Position numbers and translations under genes: made by a program. Positions 19,418 to 27,595 of a stretch of 64,000 nt of DNA are shown piece after piece; within the stretch, counting starts at the first letter, position 1, and each line of letters opens with the position of its first letter. The stretch is from positions 124,001 through 188,000 of the forward strand of contig CANLWS010000003.1 of NCBI GenBank assembly GCA_947494925.1, written 5' to 3'. The notes below the pieces were generated by a model that worked only from the letters and a program-made list of their open reading frames with translations, was not told where the DNA came from and made no database searches. This stretch comes from an uncultured Alteromonadaceae bacterium. Lineage in GTDB: Bacteria > Pseudomonadota > Gammaproteobacteria > Enterobacterales > Alteromonadaceae.

Positions 19418-19909
19418 ATGAAAAACATGATATTGATTGTCGGATGCATAGGGTTGTTGGCAGCGTGTGGACAAAAAGAGGTGGGCGATGTTTCATTGGG
19501 ATTATTCACAACCAAAGACATCAAGCTAAATACACTGGTTGACCCTGTTGTAACGGGAGTGACATGTCATGTAGCTAGTATCGAGGCTGATCTCAGTCTA
19601 GCTGACCCATCAGACAGCTCAATCGCCTGCAGACAAACAGGTGAAATCACCGCAGAAATGATCAATGGCATCGATAAATCCAAGTCGGGAGAAGTGGTGT
19701 TTAAAAAGTCCAAAAGCATTTTTTTCAAGAGTATGAAAATCAGGCGAATTTTCGACGCTGACTCCCAGACATTGATGTATGTGTCTTATTCCACCAAAGA
19801 AACGTCTGGCAGTTTCAAACATAGTTTATCAACAGTACCATTGTGGGGAACCCAGGCTTATCGGACTGAGGCTCAACAGACACAAAGCCAGCCTGGAAGC
19901 GGTGACTGA
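19418..19909 (+). CDS. creA: CreA family lipoprotein
   Basis: The start at ATG 19418 follows a strong GGGGGAA and gives 163 residues. A lipoprotein signal with LLAACG leads into the CreA domain: GDVSLGLFTTKDIKLNTLVDP, TCHVAS, then SIACRQTGEI, SGEVVFKK and the end STVPLWG. This order matches E. coli CreA closely. The function of CreA is unknown in all species; it is periplasmic. This copy has an obvious lipobox and a Gln-rich tail of about 15 residues after the usual end. It is monocistronic. Confidence 0.9.
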   Translation: MKNMILIVGCIGLLAACGQKEVGDVSLGLFTTKDIKLNTLVDPVVTGVTCHVASIEADLSLADPSDSSIACRQTGEITAEMINGIDKSKSGEVVFKKSKSIFFKSMKIRRIFDADSQTLMYVSYSTKETSGSFKHSLSTVPLWGTQAYRTEAQQTQSQPGSGD

Positions 19910-19944
19910 ATTTATTTTGGAGCGCAGCTAAACGCTTAACGTCT

Positions 19945-20655
19945 TTACTTGATGAAGCGATTAATGCGCTTCATCATTTCTTCTCCTTGTTCGAAAGACC
20001 CGCGTACTACAAGGTATAAAGGCAAACTGAAAATATTATTTACCTGTAAATGATCAGTTTTTATATTTTTGGAAAATTGCAATGCCCGGGTATTTTGATC
20101 AATGTAAGTGATCACGTATTCCACCCGGCCTTGTTCCAACCATTCGATTTGTTCTTCAAATGTCATGCTATGTCCTTCCACCTGAATATTGCTGGCCGGA
20201 TCCGCAAGCCTGTCTTTTAAATCCCCATTTAGTTTCTCGAGCGGCAGTGGAATGGTCACAGAGGTATTTTCCAGATCCGAGATTTGTCTGGCGGGAGCAG
20301 TGGTTGGCAAAGAATAAGCATAGAACTTTAATGTCACCAAAGGCTTTTTACTGAAAATAAACTTGTCCGGGTTATCTATGATGGATTTAGTGGCAATAAA
20401 TCCATCAACCTGTGCATTGCCAAAAAAGTCTTTTAAATCAAGTGGCGCAAACTTTTGTAATTTGGCATTCACTCTGGAATTAAAAAAAATGTCTTCCAGC
20501 TCTCTGCCAAATTTACCTTTAATCGACCCATCTGCGTTGGTGTATATGTAGGGAGGACGTTCTATGAATCCAACTACAAGGTTTGATGCAAAAGCAAATG
20601 ATGCTGGGCTGAGTAACAAGGCAAGAAACGCAGTTTTTAACAACAAATGATTCAT
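19945..20655 (-). CDS. Periplasmic solute-binding-like protein (SBP family 3)
   Basis: A 236-residue secreted protein. The signal peptide (MNHLLLKTAFLALLLS ... AFAS) is cleaved before a family 3 solute-binding domain beginning LVVGFIERPPYIYTNADG, the usual first strand and ligand loop. A hinge region near DGFIATKSI follows. No transporter genes lie nearby, so it is probably one of the orphan amino-acid-binding-like proteins common in Alteromonadales, perhaps a sensor or scavenger. I chose ATG 20655 because it starts the signal peptide; the longer frame from 20727 would bury it. Confidence 0.8.
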   Translation of the reverse strand: MNHLLLKTAFLALLLSPASFAFASNLVVGFIERPPYIYTNADGSIKGKFGRELEDIFFNSRVNAKLQKFAPLDLKDFFGNAQVDGFIATKSIIDNPDKFIFSKKPLVTLKFYAYSLPTTAPARQISDLENTSVTIPLPLEKLNGDLKDRLADPASNIQVEGHSMTFEEQIEWLEQGRVEYVITYIDQNTRALQFSKNIKTDHLQVNNIFSLPLYLVVRGSFEQGEEMMKRINRFIK

Positions 20656-20769
20656 TCTAAACTCTAACCAGACATTGATGATTGAATTGATAAATTTAGC
20701 ATACCCCATAAAAAGAATGCGAAGCAAAAAGCTTTGGTGTTTTAGAATAAATTAAGTGTAGTGGCTCAA

Positions 20770-20782
20770 ATCTGTTCTGACA
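20770..20782. repeat. Inverted-repeat half, left end of the IS30 block
   Basis: ATCTGTTCTGACA here is the inverse of TGTCAGAACTGAT at 24588-24600 with one mismatch in 13. It lies 53 bases beyond the conceptual end of the IS30 transposase, where the terminal repeat of the element is expected. Confidence 0.5.
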
Positions 20783-20834
20783 TTTTTGGTAGAAGGTTTC
20801 GACTTAAGGTGATAGGCGGCATTAGACTGTGGGA

Positions 20835-21840
20835 TCAACCGATGGATGCAACACACTGGTTAAATCTCTGTGCTGATGTTTCGTAGTCTAGCGTCTTTCT
20901 TGGTCTTTCGTTAAGTTGTCTAGAACACCACTAAGCTTTTGTTGACTGTGTACTGATAAGTCACTGCTTTTGGGGAAATACTGTCTTAGTAACCGATAAG
21001 TGTTTTCATTTGAACCGCGTTGCCAAGGAGAGTGAGGATCACACAGATATACCTTGATGTCGATTGCCAAGTTGAATTGTTTGTGGACTTTGATTTCCCT
21101 ACCTATATCCCACGTGAGTGATTCGTATAATTCGCTTGGTAGCTTTTGTGCTTGTTTAATAAGCGCAGCAATAACAGTAGACGTCTTACTGTCTTCAACT
21201 TTGACGAGCATCACATAACGAGAATGACGTTCAACAAGCGTGGCAATATAGCTGTTCTTTGAACCACAGATTAGGTCGCCTTCCCAATGTCCAGGGACGG
21301 CCCTATCTTCAACAGATGCTGGGCGCTCACTAATGGACAAGCCATCAGGGATTTGTCCCAAGCCTCGGCCTTTTAGCGTTGACGCGCCAGATTTACGTAC
21401 GGCTTTTTTTTCTCAAACACTGTTGCAGCTCTTTCTTTAACGCTCCTCGCGTCTGGATGAACAGTGTTTTAAAGATTGTTTCGTGGGACACGTTCATTTC
21501 CTGATTATCGGGATATTGTCGCTTTAACCAACCCGCAATTTGTTGTGGTGCCCATGCTCTTTTAAGCTTAACAGCTATCAGTCTGCACAATTCTGGCGAA
21601 CCGATTAACTTACATGGTTTAGGTCTTAGTGCTTCGTCCCAAGCTCGTTGTTCAGCTTTGGCGGCACGGTAACGCTTTCCTCGCTTAGAGCTGATAACTT
21701 GTACCTTTACATTACTGTTTGAGGCGAAGACACCGTAAATGAGGGGCAAATAGAGCCTAGGTGGTGGCACCATAGCCGCTAATTTGCTGACGAAGTCAAA
21801 GGGCGAGATGAATAAACGGGTGGTGCCGTCGTTGAATGGT
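20835..21840 (-). pseudogene. Decayed IS30-family transposase
   Basis: Read across frames, this is an IS30-family DDE transposase. The middle part (21393-21773) contains WAPQQIAGWLKRQYP and VSHETIFKTLF. The catalytic part (20888-21361) contains GHWEGDLI (first Asp), LTWDIGRE (second) and DPHSPWQRGSNENT (Glu). The C-terminus LNERPRKTLDYETSA is in yet another frame and ends at 20835-20837. Frameshifts are seen near 20935, at an A8 run near 21400 and in the N-terminal helix-turn-helix region near 21750. The element cannot make a full transposase without several corrections. Confidence 0.85.
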
Positions 21841-21968
21841 GTTGTAAGTTCATTACTTTACCGCGTTGGTTAAGAATATTGATGCAGCCATATCGGATTA
21901 TGAGAGCATTGAACATTAACTGGCAGCACTTATGGAGTAACTTAGTAGCCAGAATTGTATTAGCGAAA

Positions 21969-23096
21969 TTACTCACTCATAGATTTGGTTTTAGCGTTCA
22001 CTTCTTGATAGGCCAGTTTAGCTTCATTATCGGTTATCGCGATCGTCTTGTGTCCACTACCAATAATGTACATGCCATTTCTATGGACTAACTTACCGCT
22101 GTTGGCCCACGGCAATTTCACTTGCTCGCTGGATGTAAAGCACGCTGAATATTTCTTTATCTCACCCAGATTTTGACCAAAATTTGTGTGATGTGCGACA
22201 AGTGTCATGCAGCTTATTAACGTTTGTGGATACTTGCTCTTGAGTTCGTTATATACGAATCGCAACGTGTTGCCTGTGCGAGCAATATCGTCAACAATCA
22301 AAATGCGAGAATTCTTGTTTATTCGAATGGAATTGGCGGTGAAATGGACATCAGGACTTTTTTTGGTTGTACGAGCGGCAATTACTCTTTGCTTGCCGAT
22401 TCGCAGCCGGTTACTGATATAGTCACCTAATATACCGCCACCTGAATTGACCGTCACCAATACGGTCGGGTTGCTGCTCCTGGCAATCGCTTCGCACTGT
22501 GCAATAGCGGTTTGAGCCTCAGCCACGGAGACCAGATTGTTATCCTTGATGAAAACCGGAAACAATCGAGATTTGTTTTCAATTAAGTCGTGAACATCAT
22601 AAGTGTGTGAAAACTCTTCGTATATTCCCTTTTCTGCCTCCAAACGCTCAAAAAGTAGTTGCAGGCGATTTGGGTTGATTGCACTTTGTTGCTTAGGATC
22701 TGATTTAAGAATCGCTTGAACGATATCGTTTAGCGTTGCCACCAATGAGGCTTGAGATGACGACAATTTCAAACCGATGAGTGCTTCTAATACACGAATT
22801 GTGTCTTTGCTCACACGGTCGAATGCAGAACTAATCAAATTTGGTAAGTTCTGGGGTAAAGTAGGGTTTTCAACAGGTGTAACTTGCTGTTTCTCATTGT
22901 TTTTTCGCATGAGTTCGAGCTGTTCCCGAATACCTTTTGTATGGGAATTTAAGTAGTCCACTTCTTGCTGAACTTCCTGTAGCTTTTGACTCGACGCATC
23001 GTCGAGCGCCTTTCTGGCCGATTTCTTTGCAAGTGGGCTCAAGTGCAGAGAATCAATTATTTCTTTTGCTTGTTTTTTGCTCACAGTATTGCTCAT
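21969..23096 (-). CDS. Phosphoribosyltransferase-domain protein with N-terminal coiled coil
   Basis: A 375-residue protein. The C-terminal half is a type I phosphoribosyltransferase fold with the PRPP-binding loop ILIVDDIARTGNTL near residue 265 and an upstream NSGGGILGDYISNRL loop near 215. Residues 1-75 are highly charged and predicted helical (KSARKALDDASSQKLQEVQQ), likely a coiled coil. A helical linker joins the two. Type I PRTases transfer phosphoribose between PRPP and a base, but this architecture is not one of the standard purine or pyrimidine salvage enzymes. Its ATG overlaps the upstream gene by one base, so the two are translationally coupled. It is preceded by the nucleotidyltransferase-fold gene and followed by the decayed IS30 transposase. 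Confidence 0.75.
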   Translation of the reverse strand: MSNTVSKKQAKEIIDSLHLSPLAKKSARKALDDASSQKLQEVQQEVDYLNSHTKGIREQLELMRKNNEKQQVTPVENPTLPQNLPNLISSAFDRVSKDTIRVLEALIGLKLSSSQASLVATLNDIVQAILKSDPKQQSAINPNRLQLLFERLEAEKGIYEEFSHTYDVHDLIENKSRLFPVFIKDNNLVSVAEAQTAIAQCEAIARSSNPTVLVTVNSGGGILGDYISNRLRIGKQRVIAARTTKKSPDVHFTANSIRINKNSRILIVDDIARTGNTLRFVYNELKSKYPQTLISCMTLVAHHTNFGQNLGEIKKYSACFTSSEQVKLPWANSGKLVHRNGMYIIGSGHKTIAITDNEAKLAYQEVNAKTKSMSE

Positions 23097-24280
23097 CAGG
23101 CTATAACCCTTTCACTGAGCTCTAAAAATTCGTTTGCCTCTTTCATCACTTTATCGACAGCTTCCATCGCAGCCTTTATCGCTCGTTCACAAAGTAACAA
23201 AGCGCCTTGTTTATTACTGTCCAGCGTGGTGCTCGTTCCACCGAGCTCTTTACGTTTGTGCTCAGATGCTATTCTCAATTCATTCATCGACACATCATTA
23301 TCTATTGACAACAACTCATCAACCTCGTTGAGTGCTTCATCTCGCGTATCATGTACTAACGCTTCTTGATTCAATGCCTGTTCAATCAAGGTTGCTTCGT
23401 CTCCAAAGCCCAGTAAATAGCAGAGTGAAAGTGCTCGTTTTGCAGCTTTTTTGGGGTTTTCACCTTTATATTCTAACACACTCTCAATAAGCCACAGAAT
23501 ATAATGTCCAAATTGGATTGGGTCGGACAAACTGCCCTTCAGCTCTGATTCATCGTGAATCACTGCTTCTTGATATATCCAGCTGCGCGCGGTTCTGGAC
23601 CCAGGCTCTTCATGCGGAAGGCACATGTTAGTGATAGCGATTGGCCCGACCACCTGTGTAATACCCACAAAATCTAACTTCCAGTTTGTCTTGGACAGTG
23701 CATCATTTTTTGCAATCGCTTTCTTCGCTTTGTCAATGCAATTCTTCAGCTCATTCCAAGGCCTGGATACTTTGAGTTCGTCACCCCACTTCACTTTAAT
23801 ACACACCAGCGATTCTTTATCTGCCAGTACAGTTTTTTCAATTTCAGACATGAATACGTTGTCTGTTTCGGGGGCATATTCGCAGTAATCGATATCACCA
23901 ATCGAATCGAGACGTTCCATGCATGTGGCAGAACCGGAAATACATATTATGCTCTCGGGCCCGATACGTATGTGTTTAGCAATGTCGACTAACTCATCCA
24001 AAGTTGAAACAAAGGGGAATGCATGAGTTAAGTGAAATGGCACATGAATAAAGACTTGATTGGAATGGACAGTAATATAACCCTCATTTTTCGCGTCGAA
24101 CTTGGAATTATCGATCCAAGATAACTGAGTTCGCACTTTAATATGACTGGCAAGCGCATCGCAGTCCTTGAGGATTTTGTCACTGGCCTTCTTATATTCG
24201 TGTGTTTTCTCAACAGCCTTTGCGTACAGCGCGAAAGGCAGCGCATCGCGCCCATAAACCCCTTGTCTTTCTTCTTGCAT
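23096..24280 (-). CDS. Putative nucleotidyltransferase-fold protein, partner of the PRTase gene
   Basis: A 394-residue protein that I do not recognise as a whole. Near residue 114 it carries ISGSATCMERLDSIGDIDYCEY, which fits the pol-beta nucleotidyltransferase pattern of a Gly-Ser pair followed, about 11 residues on, by Asp-x-Asp (Asp129, Asp131). An acidic strand that could supply the third carboxylate lies near residue 166 (KVKWGDE). The N-terminal 100 residues and the long helical C-terminal half have no motif I can name. It is first in a two-gene unit, with the PRTase gene overlapping its stop (TGATG). The motif assignment is moderately secure; the activity is unknown. Confidence 0.6.
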   Translation of the reverse strand: MQEERQGVYGRDALPFALYAKAVEKTHEYKKASDKILKDCDALASHIKVRTQLSWIDNSKFDAKNEGYITVHSNQVFIHVPFHLTHAFPFVSTLDELVDIAKHIRIGPESIICISGSATCMERLDSIGDIDYCEYAPETDNVFMSEIEKTVLADKESLVCIKVKWGDELKVSRPWNELKNCIDKAKKAIAKNDALSKTNWKLDFVGITQVVGPIAITNMCLPHEEPGSRTARSWIYQEAVIHDESELKGSLSDPIQFGHYILWLIESVLEYKGENPKKAAKRALSLCYLLGFGDEATLIEQALNQEALVHDTRDEALNEVDELLSIDNDVSMNELRIASEHKRKELGGTSTTLDSNKQGALLLCERAIKAAMEAVDKVMKEANEFLELSERVIA

Positions 24281-24403
24281 TACCCAAAACCCTTTTGATG
24301 TGGAACTTACTTATCCTTCCATAGCTCTATGCCAAATGCTTTGCTTGCCAAACCAACATGGTTCGCTCCACGACAGTACATAAAACACCAGTTTCAAATA
24401 TTA

Positions 24404-24432
24404 AGAATAAACAGCATAGCTTAACTATGCAA
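24404..24432 (-). promoter_or_regulatory. Possible promoter/operator of the NTase-PRTase unit
   Basis: On the minus strand TTGCAT and TATTCT are spaced by 17 bases, a fair sigma70-like match. A perfect 6-bp inverted repeat (GCATAG, 5-base gap, CTATGC) lies across the -35 and the spacer, where a repressor could bind. It is 124 bp upstream of the first start codon. This is a reading by eye only. Confidence 0.35.
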
Positions 24433-24587
24433 TAGGCTAATTTTTTGCTCTTTTACTGTCATTTGTTTCGACTCTACAGTAAGCGGGTATTTCTAGAGTT
24501 AAACAGTAAAAACCACCGTCCGCTTTTGTTGATCTCAAGTAAATGATCACGTTTTTGGTGATTGTCAGCATCACGTACACAAGAGAC

Positions 24588-24600
24588 TGTCAGAACTGAT
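24588..24600. repeat. Inverted-repeat half, right end of the IS30 block
   Basis: TGTCAGAACTGAT is the inverse of 20770-20782 with one mismatch. The similarity does not extend further in or out, so the match is short but lies at a sensible place for an element end. Confidence 0.45.
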
Positions 24601-24691
24601 CCCGCTCTCTTATCTGATATACCAGATTATATGATGACCAACTCAATTTTGAGGTAAAAACTAACAAGGAGCTGTTAACCACTGCGGTTTG

Positions 24692-25096
24692 TTATGCCGC
24701 ACAGTTGAATTTCCATGGTACTCCAAAACGATCATTAACTATTGCATAACAAGGTGACCAGAACGTTTTTTGAGGAGCTAACACTATCTCGCCATCCTCT
24801 TTGAAAATTTCAAATAACTTCTGCACCTCATGTTCAGAAGACAGCCTTTGTAACAACCAAAAACCTCTCGGTATCTGATACTCAGGAGGCAAAATGTCTG
24901 TACCTGCCAATTCAATTTTATCGATCGCTATACTTCCGTGAACGACTTTGTCTTGCCATTCCTCTGGTACATTGGCAGATGCCGGAGAGTCTCTATACGA
25001 AAGAATAGGGCCAATGACACCCCCTAAATGCTCTTCGTAAAATTTAAAGGCCTCCGTGCACCGACCGTCGAAGTTAATGTGCATAGATATATTCAT
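24692..25096 (-). CDS. PhnB-like VOC superfamily protein
   Basis: A 134-residue VOC-fold protein of the PhnB / 3-demethylubiquinone-like group. Marks are MHINFDGRCTEAFKFYEEHLGG at the start (here with Met at residue 5), LSYRDSPASANVPEEWQDKVVHG, and a final segment CYAIVNDRFGVPWKFN. The reaction is not known for most members. The start at 25096 follows an AGAGG; a longer frame to 25141 has no ribosome site. It lies 83 bp downstream of a second VOC gene on the same strand. Confidence 0.85.
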   Translation of the reverse strand: MNISMHINFDGRCTEAFKFYEEHLGGVIGPILSYRDSPASANVPEEWQDKVVHGSIAIDKIELAGTDILPPEYQIPRGFWLLQRLSSEHEVQKLFEIFKEDGEIVLAPQKTFWSPCYAIVNDRFGVPWKFNCAA

Positions 25097-25179
25097 TTTA
25101 AATAACCTCTTGTGGCTTAATGCCTTTATCACCAGGTTCATGTTAGCAATTTTTTAGTATTGACCGTTAAGTCTCACCT

Positions 25180-25524
25180 TCAGACCTGCCAAAGTCCGTG
25201 GTGATTTCCCCCTAGAATATAGATAGCAAACTTGCCGTAGCCGGGAATTTCCAGCGGAGGATGCGCAATTTGGCCTCCTGCAATTATGGCATCTTCAGCA
25301 GCTGCTTCTATGTCTTCTACCAATAGATAAGGGCGAACGACAGGGTCTTCAGACTCGTGCATTGGGGCCCTTATACCGATCATTCCACCATTAGATAGTG
25401 CTGCTGTCCTCGCATTACCTAGGTCAGACTGATGATCGCTAAAACTAACACCGTACAGTTGCGAATAGGCCGCGCAGGTAGCATCAACATCCGGCGTCAC
25501 AATTTCAAGATAGTAAATTTGCAT
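25180..25524 (-). CDS. VOC superfamily (glyoxalase-like) protein
   Basis: A 114-residue VOC protein with MQIYYLEIVTPDVDATCAAY at the start, a central GMIGIRAPM and a C-terminal ILGGNHHGLWQV. It probably forms a dimeric metal- or ligand-binding beta barrel; the substrate is unknown. ATG 25524 is preceded by a clear GGAGAA, so I prefer it over the ATG at 25554. Confidence 0.82.
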   Translation of the reverse strand: MQIYYLEIVTPDVDATCAAYSQLYGVSFSDHQSDLGNARTAALSNGGMIGIRAPMHESEDPVVRPYLLVEDIEAAAEDAIIAGGQIAHPPLEIPGYGKFAIYILGGNHHGLWQV

Positions 25525-25912
25525 GGCTTCTCCTTTGTTGTTTACCTTGAACATAGTTCTCGATTTGCTAATTTACAATCTAGCTATGAAGGCACCCAGC
25601 TTCGTCAGTACTAGGCTTAAACAATCTGGACTCGTTATGATTTCAAATCATAATCGACTGTGAAATGCGGAAATCCTGGAATTTCCCAATATTAGAACCA
25701 ACACCTCTATGGTATTCTTCATATCGTGCTGCATGTTTTGCAAACTCGACAGGTAACCTATGTTTCAATTAACCATGAACCTGAACATGATTGTAAAGTT
25801 GTCACCATAAATCAATTTGTTAGTGTGCTTCCGATAATGTCCAAAGCAGCCCTCCAAACTAAAAAATAGTAAAAGGGAAAACACTGTTTTCCCTTTTGAT
25901 AACTCCAGCTTT
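25525..25912. other. 388-bp intergenic region with palindrome, possible gene remnant and terminator
   Basis: No intact gene. A 19-base odd palindrome (TTATGATTT, C, AAATCATAA) is at 25635-25653. On the minus strand around 25655-25760 a broken frame reads VEFAKHAARYEEYHRGVG, reminiscent of the N-terminus of a SAM-dependent methyltransferase, but it meets a stop and has no continuation I can see. The right end holds the terminator of yiaA. Confidence 0.4.
25862..25897 (-). terminator. Rho-independent terminator after yiaA
   Basis: Stem AAAAGGGAAAAC / GTTTTCCCTTTT with a three-base loop; on the minus strand a TATTTTTT tract follows. It lies 16 bases beyond the yiaA stop. Confidence 0.8.
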
Positions 25913-26362
25913 TTACTCTGCTATTTCATCTGGCTCTCTCACGGATTCAACTTCTTTTTCAGCAGATTCTTCTTTCAAGGCCAGTTTGTCTCGCACATTT
26001 TTTTGTACTGTAACCGCGGCAAATAAACTCAGTACATAACCCATGGCGTAAAATCCTTTTTCGCTTAACAGCAATTCTGCATTGATCAGTCCAATTGCCA
26101 ATAAGGCGATGGCGAAACCTGTCGATGCCCAGGAAAGGGTGTAGTAGATACTTGAGGTGTTTATCCCTTCAGCCTTATCCCGTATTGTTTTCTGCAAAGA
26201 CACAACTGAGAACAATCCGTACAGCATAACTGTAAGGTAGTAACCTTTTTCATTCAGCTCCATATTAGCGTTGAACAATCCTATACCATAAGCGCAAACA
26301 CCAATTAATAATGCTGCGATGGACGCGAGTACGTAGGGTTTTGTTGGGGCTTGTAAATTCAT
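25913..26362 (-). CDS. yiaA: YiaA-like inner-membrane protein
   Basis: A 149-residue protein with four hydrophobic helices in two repeated halves. Each half carries the family motif: NANMELNEKGYYLTV in the first and NAELLLSEKGFYAMG in the second, followed by QKTIRDK and QKNVRDK. This duplicated pattern is that of E. coli YiaA. The function is unknown. An acidic tail of about 25 residues extends beyond the last helix. It follows the DUF2145 gene by 42 bp on the same strand and ends at a good terminator. Confidence 0.9.
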   Translation of the reverse strand: MNLQAPTKPYVLASIAALLIGVCAYGIGLFNANMELNEKGYYLTVMLYGLFSVVSLQKTIRDKAEGINTSSIYYTLSWASTGFAIALLAIGLINAELLLSEKGFYAMGYVLSLFAAVTVQKNVRDKLALKEESAEKEVESVREPDEIAE

Positions 26363-26404
26363 TTTAATTCTCCTTGTTTCTCGATGTTTCTGAACCAGGT
26401 TGGC

Positions 26405-27202
26405 CTAAAGGACCTGGGTCTTTCCGTCTTCCAGTAAAGTGACCGAATGGGTGGCCAGATCAAATTGCTCAAGATAGCGGTTGATTGACATAAAGGTTGT
26501 GGTGGCAATTTTGCCTCTATGATCCCGGGTGGTGACATCGTCCATCAACCATGAACCAAACATCAGTTTGAATCTGCTGGTATGAACACGTTGCGGCGTA
26601 AAGTAAGCACGTGTATTGGCTTTGATCTTCTTCACATCGGTTGTTTGATAAATTGCTGCGTTAAGCATATCCAGTGTATGTTCAGTGCAGTTCTGAAATT
26701 GTCCGTTAAATGGATTGGCGATAACGGAGTAGTCACTGTTATGCAGTTCTTTATTCTTGCCTTGTTCGATCAGGCTGATTAAGCGTTGTTGGATTTCAGG
26801 TGTTGGGATCACTATCCCAGCTTTTAGTGCTTTAGCACCCCAGAAAAAATCCACAGGGTAGTCCATGATTAGCTGGCTCTTTTCTGGTTTTTCACTTTGC
26901 TGATAGAGGTTATGGATAGCGTAACCACGCACAGTTTCACCACTATTGAGTGTGATATTGGAATACACTGCTACGGCTGTGTGGGTGAAATGAATCCCCT
27001 TTGGAAGGCCGGCTTCCGGCCTGCCTACACGTCCGATGATGAAAGCATGAGCGCCTTGAGCTGCGGCGTATTTCTCTACGTCTTTGGCAAATTTGATGAT
27101 ACGTTCAGGCTCAAAACCTGCCTCCGCATGGCGGTTACTGCCCGCCCAACTGGTCGCAGAAATGAATAGGAAAATAATCAAAAATAATTTAGATATACGC
27201 AT
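26405..27202 (-). CDS. DUF2145 family secreted protein
   Basis: A 265-residue exported protein with a cleavable signal (MRISKLFLIIFLFISATSWA). It matches DUF2145 by FIIGRVGRPEAGLPKGIHFTH near residue 56, GYAIHNLYQ near 95, WGAKALKAGIVIP near 122 and NCTEHTLDML near 170. The conserved Cys/His pattern suggests a papain-like or NlpC-type catalytic core, but activity has not been shown as far as I know. It lies 36 bp after the small secreted protein gene and 42 bp before yiaA, all on the minus strand, so the three likely form an operon. Confidence 0.82.
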   Translation of the reverse strand: MRISKLFLIIFLFISATSWAGSNRHAEAGFEPERIIKFAKDVEKYAAAQGAHAFIIGRVGRPEAGLPKGIHFTHTAVAVYSNITLNSGETVRGYAIHNLYQQSEKPEKSQLIMDYPVDFFWGAKALKAGIVIPTPEIQQRLISLIEQGKNKELHNSDYSVIANPFNGQFQNCTEHTLDMLNAAIYQTTDVKKIKANTRAYFTPQRVHTSRFKLMFGSWLMDDVTTRDHRGKIATTTFMSINRYLEQFDLATHSVTLLEDGKTQVL

Positions 27203-27238
27203 CAGTTTTCTCCTTGAATAAACGCCAAAGCCGAAAGT

Positions 27239-27595
27239 TTATTGACCTTTAGTTTTGATATTCTTCTGAATAATGATGACTTGATTAGGGGCTGGATCGG
27301 CTGTTACCGTCGTCTCAGTAATTACCAGTGGCCCTTTTTTAGACGCCGCTTCGACTAGAGATGCACCCGCTTCCAGACTTGCGCTGCCGATGGCCATCGT
27401 TACGCTGCCAGCAACAACTAAAGGTACGGCGACAACAGCACTGGCTACCTTGGCAGTGGAAGCAACACCATGGGCTGACGCAAGGGCGGAGTGTTTACTT
27501 GCCTGACCACTGTGATGAACTGAAGCACCTTCAGCATGTGCCAAAGAAGCGGAAAAAAGAAAAGCGGAAATAATGGCGATGTTTAGCTGTTTCAT
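27239..27595 (-). CDS. Small secreted Ala/Val-rich protein
   Basis: The start at ATG 27595 follows GAGGACA and gives 118 residues. A signal peptide (MKQLNIAIISAFLFSASLAHA) leads into a His/Ser/Ala-rich segment and a hydrophobic Ala/Val/Gly stretch (about residues 55-80). The tail is IIIQKNIKTKGQ. I recognise no family. The hydrophobic middle could be a membrane segment. It is the first gene of the DUF2145-yiaA group and lies opposite an XRE regulator. Confidence 0.7.
   Translation of the reverse strand: MKQLNIAIISAFLFSASLAHAEGASVHHSGQASKHSALASAHGVASTAKVASAVVAVPLVVAGSVTMAIGSASLEAGASLVEAASKKGPLVITETTVTADPAPNQVIIIQKNIKTKGQ

Larger units (their letters stand above)
20770..24600. mobile_element. 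Possible IS30-derived unit carrying two passenger genes
   Basis: The block is bounded by a 12/13-match inverted repeat and contains a decayed IS30 transposase plus a two-gene unit (phosphoribosyltransferase and nucleotidyltransferase-fold). No matching repeat is found close to the 5' end of the transposase. The outer repeat near 24.6 kb may therefore be the second end of a composite or passenger-carrying element. I did not find convincing target-site duplications. The boundaries are tentative. Confidence 0.3.
24281..24691. other. 411-bp intergenic region upstream of the NTase/PRTase unit
   Basis: No gene is seen. It contains a possible promoter for the minus-strand unit (24404-24432), a GCATAG-5-CTATGC palindrome at 24414-24430 and the right-hand inverted repeat of the IS30 block (24588-24600). 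The remainder up to the VOC gene end is AT-rich without clear structure. Confidence 0.5.

Noticed and set aside
20888-21773. Active IS30 transposase using programmed frameshifting
   Set aside because: At least three separate frame breaks are needed for a full protein, and the N-terminal helix-turn-helix is damaged.
21779-21976. Short minus-strand frame between the IS30 remnant and the PRTase gene
   Set aside because: It starts with GTG inside the end of the PRTase gene, has no recognisable domain and overlaps the decayed transposase N-terminus.
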